Shown here piece after piece: positions 44,174 to 53,424 of a DNA stretch of 64,000 nt; position 1 is the first letter of the stretch; every line of letters begins with the position of its first letter. This DNA is from Protonemura montana. Its lineage: Eukaryota; Arthropoda; Insecta; Plecoptera; Nemouridae. The position numbers were made by a program, and so were the translations under genes. Under the pieces are notes generated by a model. The model saw nothing but the letters and a program-made list of their open reading frames with translations. It was not told the DNA's origin and did not search any database. The DNA lies in the NCBI GenBank assembly GCA_947568835.1, contig OX387608.1:1712001-1776000 (forward strand), in the 5' to 3' direction.

Positions 44174-47100
44174 CTACATGATGCTGGGTTGGGTGACTGT
44201 ACACATAGTCTGTTGGCTGAAGAGGTCGATGGTGACTGCGCTCAGGAAGACTGGTATCGACTGTTGCCGGGTGAGGTGCAGCTCTATGAGCTGTGTCAGC
44301 GTGTTCGAGAAGGGCGTGGCTATCATGTCAAGCTCTCCGGTCTCCTACACGAGAGAAGTCAGCGAGTTACCGAGCTGCTTTCAAAGCACTTGGTTCACAA
44401 CAAGAGCGTTGAAACACGCTAAATCTGATTTTAATAGCAAACGCTTGCAATGCACTGGGTATTTTATTATTATAAACACTATAAATATTTCAAAAATTGA
44501 TGCCCAAGCGGGGACTTGAACCTCGATCTCTACCTGTTACGGGTGTTGCTCTAACCAATTGAGCTACTTGGACATCCGGCATTAATTGAGAGGATTTTAG
44601 TGTATTTGATGAGAATGACGGATCTCAAGGAGTAGAAACAAGAGGCTGTGAATACTCAGGCTAGAGCAAAACCTGCAAAAGGTGGAGATCAGGGTACGAG
44701 TCGCCGTTTGGGCATCAATTTTTGAGACGGTTGTAGTGTTCCTAATAAGAAAATAAGGCGTTAAAAGTCTTCACGAGTTGAGACTCGGAGAACGTGGGAT
44801 GGGAGTAAAGTTACGTCAATCTGGCATCACTTACATTGTACTTAAAGATAAGTATATCATCCGGACTCTCCGCGTACATGCTGGACAGGTGGTACTCCTG
44901 GCTGGTCTTCCGATCGATGCGGAAACCGAGAACGGTGTACACCACCTCCCGGATCTCGTTGCTGGTCGCCTTGAAGGCCTCCTTGAGACGTTGCAGCTTC
45001 AACTCGAACGACTTCACCTGGCCACGGAGATCTAAAACCCGTCGGATGACAACGCTGGGTCAGCTTGATCTCAGCATCTCCATGGCTACCAAACGTTGAA
45101 TCTACCATTGAACCTCCTATGCTAGGCCATGATATACCCGTGGTAACATAAGATAGCAGAATTGAGAAGCTCTGTCAGGCGATCTCAGCATCTCCATGGC
45201 TACCAAACGTTGAATCTACCATTGAACCTCCTATGCTAGGCCATGATATACCCGTGGTAACATAAGATAGCAGAATTGAGAAGCTCTGTCAGGCAATCTC
45301 AGCATCTCCATGGCTACCAAACGTTGAATCTACCATTGAACCTCCTATGCTAGGCCATGATATACCCGTGGTAACATAAGATAGCAGAATTGAGAAGCTC
45401 TGTCAGGTGATCTCAGCATCTCCATGGCTACCAAACGTTGAATCTACCATTGAACCTCCTATGCTAGGCCATGATATACCCGTGGTAACATAAGATAGCA
45501 GAATTGAGAAGCTCTGTCAGGTGATCTCAGCATCTCCATGGCTACCAAACATTGAATCTACCATTGAACCTCCTATGCTAGGCGATGATATACCCTTGGT
45601 AACATAAGATGGCAGAATTGAGATGCTATGATGCCAGCATATACTGACCGATGACCTCCTGGCTGTTGCTTGTCTTGAGCCTCTCGTCCACGATGACCGT
45701 CAGGTCTGCGCTGGTGGCGGCGCCGTCCATCAGAACGCGGACACGTTCCCGCAGTCGCGTGCACTCGTCGCGGAGCACGCGGAGCTCGTCGACGCGCTGC
45801 GCGGAAGCCTCCGCTTGCGGGTTCAGTCTGGACGAGAGAGAAGCAACGTGTTGGGTTGGAAAACACGATCAGCGGCCGGGACTTTGACTCGTCTGAACAT
45901 AGGCTGTGATCTTATTATATAGATTATTTAACTGTTTCTCTCACTCCAAGTCTGGACCAAAGAAGACTGGAATAAATTCAAAACCAACATATTTTATTGA
46001 TATTCAAAAATGGAAACAATCCTCTCGATATTGACAAAAAATATTTGAACTGGGTTTTGAATGCTAAGTAAAGAACAACTAAATTTCCCAACGTTTCGTA
46101 ACTTGTACCAGTTACTTTATCAAGGGTAAGAGCAGTCCTGACAATTTTCCGATAAAACATTCAAAACCCAGTTCAGATAGTTTTTGTTAAAACTAGTGCT
46201 AAGGTTACATCAAGTAGACATGTGTCTAAAAACAATCATGATCGATATCTATGGGGAGAGACAAAGGGAACTTGGTTTTAAGTTGTAGATTACATTTTTT
46301 AGGAAGCTTGAACTTGGTAATTGTTATAATTTTGTGTCCTTCTTTTGTTATAGAAAAATTGTCAGGACTGCTCTTACCCTTGATAAAGTAACTGGTACAA
46401 GTTACGAAACGTTGGGAAATTTAGTTGTTCTTCACATAGCATTCAAAACCCAGTTGAAATAGTTTTTGTTAAAACTACAATTCAGATTTGGTTCCGCCTA
46501 GTTGGGGAACTGAGACACGTTGAAAACAAGCGTCGAGATAACGTAAGGTCAGGCAACTCTGCCGTGCCACCTGGTCAGCCGCCCACCTGTAGTGCAACAC
46601 CTTGCTATTGCCGGGATTGAAGTCTCCTTTGAAAGCTCGGAACTTGCTCTCCATGTCGTGTTCGTCCAGCTTGCGTTTCAGCTGCTCGTTCTCGAGCGCA
46701 AGCGCGGCCTTCTCCGACTCCAGCGCGGAAACCCGCTCGGCAGGCTGCGTAACTCCTCCCCCTTGAAATGATACACACGGTTAGGCCACTCCCACTTGTA
46801 GCTTTCCAGATACTTGTACATACGATCGATGGCTTTGTGTTGACACGATTTTAGTGTATTTGATGAGAATGACGGATCTCCAAGGAGTAGAACCAAGAGG
46901 CTGTGAATACTCAGAGTCACTCTGATTCTAGTGACGCTATATCACGTCACAACCTGTCAATCTCAAGTAACTACAATTTGACGTTGGATTTGTTTTTAAA
47001 TTTGTTAAAACTGATCTAAACTGCGAACGCTTGTAATGTGCATATTGTTTTAATATTAGGGACACTAATGACCTGCGCTAACTGCTCACCAAGAGCTGAG

Positions 47101-50100
47101 ACTCGTAACTCCTTCAGAATCGCGTTGTCCTTCTCGAGCCTCTCCACGAGCTCGCGGTATCCTTCCAGTGCCTTCTCGAGCGAGTCAACGCGCGCACGTT
47201 GCTGTTCCCCCAGAGCCCCGCCCACTGACATCGGCATCGTAAGGTCGCGCTCGTAGGCGTCCAGCTGGGAGCGGTAGCTGTTACGCTCCTTAATAGAAAA
47301 CATAGGGACACCTTCGATCAGCTGGCTGGATACTATCCTCTATCCTAGTTATTTGAGATCAGCTGGCTGGATTCTATGCTCTATCCAGGTTATTTGAGGT
47401 CAGCTGGCTGGATCCTATGCTCTATCCAGGTTATTTGAGATCAGCTGGCTGGATTCTATGCTCTATCCGGGTTATTTGAGATCAGCTGACTGGATTCTAT
47501 GCTCTATCCGGGTTATTTGAGATCAGTTGGCTGGATCCTATGCTCTATCCAGGTTATTTGAGATTAGCTGGCTGGATCCTAAGCTCTACCCAGGTTATTT
47601 GAGATCAGCTGGCTGGATTCTAAGCTCTATCCAGGTTATTTGAGATCAGCTGGCTGGATTCTATGCTCTATCCAGGTTATTTGAGATCAGCTGGCTGGAT
47701 CCTAGGTTCTATCCAGGTTATTTGAGATCAGCTGGCTGGATCCTATGCTCTATCCAGGTTATTAGAGATCAGCTGGCTGGATCCTATGCTCTATCCAGGT
47801 TATTTGAGATCAGCTGGCTGGATCCTATGTTCTATCCATGTTATTTGAGTTTAGCAGGCTGGATCCTATGCTCTATCCAGGTTATTAGAGATCAGCTGGC
47901 TGGATCCTATGCTCTATCCATGTTATTTGAGTTTAGCAGGCTGGATCCTATGCTCTATCCAGGTTATTAGAGATCAGCTGGCTGGATCCTATGCTCTATC
48001 CAGGTTATTTGAGTTTAGCAGGCTGGATCCTATGCTCTATCCAGGTTATTAGAGATCAGCTGGCTGGATCCTATGCTCTATCCAGGTTATTTGAGAACAG
48101 CTGACTGGATCCTATGCTATATCCAGGTTATTTGAGATCAGCTGGCTCGATCCTATGCTCTATCCAGGTTATTTGAGATCAGCTGGCTGGATCCTATGCT
48201 CTATCCAGGTTATTTGAGAACAGCTGGCTGGATCCTATGCTCTATCCAGGTTATTTGAGATCAGCTGGCTGGATTCTATGCTCTATCCAGGTTATTTGAG
48301 ATCAGCTGGCTGGATCCTAGGTTCTATCCAGGTTATTTGAGATCAGCTGGCTGGATCCTATGCTCTATCCAGGTTATTAGAGATCAACTGGCTGGATCCT
48401 ATGCTCTATCCAGGTTATTTGAGATCAGCTGGCTGGATCCTATGCTCTATCCAGGTTATTTGAGATCAGCTGACTGGATCCTATGCTCTATCCAGGTTAT
48501 TTGAGATCAGCTGGCTGGATCCTATGCTCTATCCAGGTTATTAGAGATCAGCTGGCTGGATCCTATGCTCTATCCAGGTTATTTGAGATCAGCTGGCTGG
48601 ATCCTATGTTCTATCCATGTTATTTGAGTTTAGCAGGCTGGATCCTATGCTCTATCCAGGTTATTAGAGATCAGCTGGCTGGATCCTATGCTCTATCCAT
48701 GTTATTTGAGTTTAGCAGGCTGGATCCTATGCTCTATCCAGGTTATTAGAGATCAGCTGGCTGGATCCTATGCTCTATCCAGGTTATTTGAGTTTAGCAG
48801 GCTGGATCCTATGCTCTATCCAGGTTATTAGAGATCAGCTGGCTGGATCCTATGCTCTATCCAGGTTATTTGAGAACAGCTGACTGGATCCTATGCTATA
48901 TCCAGGTTATTTGAGATCAGCTGGCTCGATCCTATGCTCTATCCAGGTTATTTGAGATCAGCTGGCTGGATCCTATGCTCTATCCAGGTTATTTGAGAAC
49001 AGCTGGCTGGATCCTATGCTCTATCCAGGTTATTTGAGATCAGCTGGCTGGATTCTATGCTCTATCCAGGTTATTTGAGATCAGCTGGCTGGATCCTAGG
49101 TTCTATCCAGGTTATTTGAGATCAGCTGGCTGGATCCTATGCTCTATCCAGGTTATTAGAGATCAACTGGCTGGATCCTATGCTCTATCCAGGTTATTTG
49201 AGATCAGCTGGCTGGATCCTATGCTCTATCCAGGTTATTTGAGATCAGCTGACTGGATCCTATGCTCTATCCAGGTTATTTGAGATCAGCTGGCTGGATC
49301 CTATGCTCTATCCAGATTATTTGAGATCAGCTGACTGGATCCTATGCTCTATCCAGGTTATTTGAGATCAGCTGGCTGGATCCTATGCTCTATCCAGGTT
49401 ATTTGAGATCAGCTGGCTTACGGATGTCACGAGCTGCAGTCGCTTGTTAATCCGATGTGTGTAGCTTTTATGCATCGCGATGACGCTGTTATTTTTCTCC
49501 GTCAGCTTCGTCAGCTGTTCGTTGTCTGTCGCCAGTGCGTCCCTGGCCTCCGTTGTCACACGCAATCTACAACAATTGACAGATTCAAGACCCGGACGAG
49601 CATCAGCTCACATTGAGATCAGCTGTGCGATGTGTAATTAGGAACAATAGCAACCTCTTAAACATTGTTGTAGAAATGTTAATATTATGAACAGTATAAC
49701 CGTCTCAAAAATTGATGCCCAAAAGGGGACTCGGCATCAACTTTTTAGACGGTTATAGTGTTCATAATAATAAAATACCCCGCGCATTGGAAGCGTTTGC
49801 AATTTAAAGAAGATTTCATCCAAATATTGTTGTAGAAACTTTCTCATGTTTCGTAACTCAAGGGTACGGCCACTGGGTTGAAGAGTATCAATTGTGAATG
49901 GTTGACATCTATATAAGTTGGTACAGGTCACAAATACAATGCAAATCAGTGAATTTGCTGCTCGTTGAATCCGAAAAACACCAAGTGTACGTCGCTAAAA
50001 TTCTTGGGGCACAAAATTTAAACCCAATCAACCAAAGCAGCGTTGCCATGACACTGACCTTGACGTAGCGTCAGCAAGGTCGGCGATGAGCTGCAACTCT

Positions 50101-52928
50101 CGCCGCTGCAGCCGCTCGAACACGATGCGCATATCGCCAGGTGTTTGCCTGGGGCCGTCGGTGACCGTCGTCCGAGCCATCGTCGTCCAATCCGCAAGCA
50201 ACGTTTCCGCCGCTCGGAGCTGAGAAGTCACGCGAGCCAGCTCGCGATCTCGCTCCTCAGAGTGGGCCAGGCGGCTCGAAAGATTGGCAACCTAGGCGTA
50301 GTGAGAGCATGGATGTGTACAGCTGGGTTGGCATCTTCAATGGAAGCCAGGGACATGTGTGCCAAGGTATAGGGCATGGTGCAAGCATGGATGTGTACAG
50401 CTGGGTTGGCATCTTCAATGGGAGCCAGGGACATGTGTGCCAAGGTATAGGGCATGGTGCAAGCATGGATGTGTACAGCTGGGTTGGCATCTTCAATGGG
50501 AGCCAGGGGCATGTGTGCCAAGGTATAGGGCATGGTGCAAGCATGGATGTGTACAGCTGGGTTGGCATCTTCAATGGGAGCCATGGACATGTGTGCCAAG
50601 GTATTGGGCATGGCACATGCATGGATGTGTACAGCTGGGTTGGCATCTTCAATGGGAGCCAGGGACATGTGTGTCAAGGTATAGGGCATGGTGCAAGCAT
50701 GGATGTGTACAGCTGGGTTGGCATCTTCAATGGGAGCCAGGGACATGTGTGTCAAGGTATAGGGCATGGTGCAAGCATGGATGTGTACAGCTGGGTTGGC
50801 ATCTTCAATGGGAGCCAGGGACATGTGTGTCAAGATATAGGGCATGGTGCAAGCATGGATGTGTACAGCTGGGTTGGCATCTTCAATGGGAGCCAGGGAC
50901 ATGTGTGTCAAGGTATAGGGCATGGTGCAAGCATGGATGTGTACAGCTGGGTTGGCATCTTCAATGGAAGCCAGGGACATGTGTGCCAAGGTATAGGGCA
51001 TGGTGCAAGCATGGATGTGCACAGCTGGGTTGGCATCTTCAATGGGAGCCAGGAACATATGTGCCAAGGTATAGGGCATGGTGCAAGCATGGATGTGTAT
51101 AGCTGGGTTGGCATCTTCAATGGGAGCCAGGGACATGTGTGTCAAGGTATAGGGCATGGTGCAAGCATGGATGTGTACAGCTGGGTTGGCATCTTCAATG
51201 GGAGCCAGGGACATGTGTGTCAAGGTATAGGGCAAGGTGCAAGCATGGATGTGTATGGTTAGGTTGTTACCTTCTCTTCAAGCATGAGCTTGTTGTGAAC
51301 AAGTGACCGGAGCCTGGTGTTGTCATCTCTCAAGCGTTCTAGTTCGCGTTCCATCTCGGGGAACTTGGCCAGCTTGGCCTGGTGCCTTGATGCTGCAGCT
51401 ACGGCCTCACGACTGGTTTCCAGCTCGGCTAGCAACGAACTAGCGCGACTCTCAGCGGTCTGTACGGCTTGCGACAACAGCTCCGCCTGCCGAGTACGAA
51501 AACACACAGTTGGCGACATCGCAAGCGCTATCTCGGATCTTACGGCTCTGTTTGTTCTTTTACTGGTCTACGTATATCGTTCCTGTTGATTGAGATCTAA
51601 CCAACACAAAGTTGTGTCCGCAAAGCAGTTTTTGCAGTAGAATGATTGTTTGTGTGTCAACAATTCCACTGCCTTGTGAGTTATTATATGCAGAGTAGAA
51701 AATTGTAGGAACTGTTCAGGATCCAGACCTGTCTTTGTTATCTAGCCAAAGCACTAGTTACCAAAACAATTTATCAAAAAGTGGTATTTTTTTCAAGGAA
51801 TCAGCAGATGTGGTCGGGATGGTGACACTTAGCTACGGCAATTTGATTTTAAAGTAAGAGTTTTAACTCTTAAGGTTTAATTTAGGTAACGTAACCTTTC
51901 TCTAGCTTATTCGCTAGCTATGCTAATCTAAACACCCAAGATGCATTACATTTTAAAAAGTGTGGTTAGATATTTAACAAAGTACATTGTAGAACTCACC
52001 TCGCGGTTGGATTTATTTGATTCCATGAGCTTCGCCTCGAGCTCTTTGACCCTCTTCTCGTAATCAGCCTGGTCCTGTCGAGCTGAGTCTCGCTCTTCCT
52101 GTAGCTGAGTCAACTGAAGTTTCACGCCCACGTCAATCGACTGTTCCGTCAACTCATGCTGCCCTATCGTGCATTTCAGTTCAGCATTCTCCTTCTCCAG
52201 AGCAAGCAGTTTCTTGTAAGCATTTTGCTTGGCTGCATCAGCCTTTGATCTGCTCTCGGCTAGAAACTCTCGCGTTTCAACATTGCGACGGGTTAGAACT
52301 TCGATTCTTGATTCAAGTTCGCAGATCTACAAGCATAATTACAGTTTGAAACAAATATTTTAAGTTAAGCCTAAGTCTACTGCTTCGCTCAGTTGCGGTG
52401 AATGAATTTCAAGCTCACCAGTTTTTCTTTGGACTCCAGGTTTGACATTATGCTTATCTTTTCATTCTCAAATACGGCCTCCTGCTCCCGACGCAACGAA
52501 TGCAGCTGCTTGATGAGGTTTTCCAGTGTCTCAATCCGGGCTTTTGATTTTACAAAATCCCCTTTCAACAATCGGTAGTCCCAGGGCGATGCTGAACGGG
52601 CAAATTATCAGTTATTTTAAGCACAAACAACATGACATTGTTCTAAACACAACAATATAAATGCATTCAATGGAAATCGTTGTGTATACATACGAGGTAC
52701 TGCTACGCTGCTGTTAGAGTCCGTCCTGAATCTCTTTTCATCTGAAGAAAGGAGACTTTGGGCTCTTCGTTTGGTAGTAAGCACTGATCTACTATTTGAC
52801 GAAGATTCTTCAAATTCAAGCCTGGTTGCAACTGCTGCTCCCCTTCTAATTGCTGCTCTATGACTGACGGGTAACAATTCATTTAGCATTTCGATGACAC
52901 AAGTCGGATCCTTCTCTACGCTATCCAT
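44174..52928 (-). CDS. MAD1L1: spindle assembly checkpoint protein Mad1
   Basis: There are eleven exons: 52928-52694, 52591-52419, 52326-52000, 51486-51271, 50291-50059, 49566-49422, 47288-47090, about 46761-46587, 45827-45649, 45031-44835 and 44344-44174. Phases are consistent and the product is 749 residues (human 718). Mad1 is a long coiled-coil dimer at kinetochores and nuclear pores that recruits Mad2. The N-terminal exon is low-complexity; from about residue 80 to 560 the sequence is heptad-like coiled coil. The Mad2-interaction motif is KVLHYRLNP (563-571), split by intron 8. The C-terminal RWD region has RLK (642-644, Bub1 docking) and SSMYAESPDDILIFKY. The end TQLIELHLTRQQSIPVFLSA matches vertebrate Mad1. 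Only the exon 8 acceptor is uncertain (three nearby in-phase AGs). Introns 4, 6 and 9 are minisatellite. Confidence 0.95.
44499..44573 (-). repeat. tRNA-like retroposon head in MAD1L1 intron 10
   Basis: This is a minus-strand copy of the tRNA-like family with substitutions in the T-arm (GGTTCAAGTCC). Its 5' flank follows at 44575-44660, and a partial inverted second copy (AGGTGGAGATCAGGG, GTTTGGGCATCAATTTTTGA) lies at 44680-44730. Confidence 0.8.
45062..45630 (-). repeat. 114-bp minisatellite, 5 copies, filling MAD1L1 intron 9
   Basis: This is the same unit as 29410-30055 (GCTAGGCCATGATATACCCG spaced every 114 bases). It occupies nearly all of the 617-bp intron, from about 30 bases before the acceptor to about 20 bases after the donor. 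Confidence 0.96.
45985..46475. repeat. foldback dispersed repeat in MAD1L1 intron 8
   Basis: CTGGGTTTTGAATGCTAAGT to ACCAGTTACTTTATCAAGGG at 46030-46130 is mirrored by CCTTGATAAAGTAACTGGTA to GCATTCAAAACCCAGTTGAA at 46378-46460. A second AAAACCCAGTTCAGATAG lies at 46165. The family recurs at 26.74, 60.6 and 63.16 kb. Confidence 0.75.
46830..47000 (-). repeat. 5' flank of the tRNA-like element, head missing
   Basis: It carries GATGAGAATGACGGATCTCC, GTAGAACCAAGAGGCTGTGA and GTGACGCTATATCACGTCAC, the conserved upstream part of the tRNA-like family, but no tRNA-like head adjoins it. Confidence 0.7.
47317..49418 (-). repeat. 41-bp minisatellite, about 51 copies, filling MAD1L1 intron 6
   Basis: This is the monomer of 23229-23525 and 34678-36046. 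It occupies 2.1 kb of the 2.13-kb intron. On the gene strand the donor is GTAAGCCAGCTGATC, so the monomer starts three bases inside the intron. A block with TTCTATCCATGTTATTTGAG at 47831 recurs at 48610, exactly 779 bases or 19 monomers later. A MITE remnant (CATAGGGACACCT) sits between the array and the acceptor. Confidence 0.97.
49705..49830. repeat. tRNA-like element fragment with flanking inverted repeat
   Basis: AAAATTGATGCCCAAAAGGG joins directly to CTCGGCATCAACTTTTTAGA, so most of the tRNA-like head is deleted and the two ends meet. The tail (ATAATAAAATACCCCGCGCA, GCGTTTGCAATTTAAA) follows. Confidence 0.75.
50309..51256 (+). repeat. 78-bp minisatellite, 12 copies, filling MAD1L1 intron 4
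   Basis: The unit contains CATGGATGTGTACAGCTGGG, TTGGCATCTTCAATGGGAGC and ATGTGTGCCAAGGTATAGGG. Because 78 is a multiple of 3, it yields false ORFs above 300 codons on both strands. On the gene strand the intron starts GTAACAACCTAACCATACAC, where a degenerate monomer already includes the donor. The array ends about 17 bases before the acceptor. Confidence 0.97.
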
Positions 52929-53424
52929 GATTTATCCAGCTCAAGCTTCACAGAGCTTTTGTAAAAAATGTATTTCAAGTGCACAAAGCACAGAGCGCGA
53001 AGCATACAAAACAAACGCTGAAACTCACACCCGACCACTAAAATTTGCAGGTTAGAAAAACCTCGAAGATGTTCGAAGCCTCGGTGTTCGACTCCAGCGC
53101 CATCTCGCTGCCAAAGTCAGCTTCAGAAATTGAACCAACTTTCGAACTTGACAACGGATTCGTGCGTGATCAAATGTTTTTAATTCTCTGAAGTAATTTC
53201 ATATCAAAGGAACATGTACAATCTTTCAACATAATAACAGTTATTAAAATAGCATCTCATACTCGAGCTTTCTATTTATAAACCGTTTTTTATTTGCTTG
53301 TTCAGGAAGTTTGAAAAGTTTGGAGATTTGCTCAAATCCTCAGCTTATTGGCCTTGATCGGGTTTGTTGTTTAACTTATTAATTCATCATACAGGTTAAA
53401 TAACCTACCTACCTTTGAAAGAAA
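52929..53424. promoter_or_regulatory. shared intergenic region of MAD1L1 and DMC1
   Basis: The two start codons face away from each other across 496 bp. The region holds no repeat family seen elsewhere in the window and no clear TATA box. It probably contains both promoters and 5' UTRs. Confidence 0.6.

Noticed and set aside
46680..46920. Minus-strand frame AIDRMYKYLESYKWEWPNRVYHF as an extra MAD1L1 exon
   Set aside because: It overlaps the tRNA-like family's 5' flank. The frame leading into exon 8 differs, and the acceptor at about 46762 fits the phase of exon 7.
50228..51262. ORFs of 335 and 317 codons on opposite strands
   Set aside because: They are products of the 78-bp array in MAD1L1 intron 4. 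The real exon is 50291-50059 in a defined phase.
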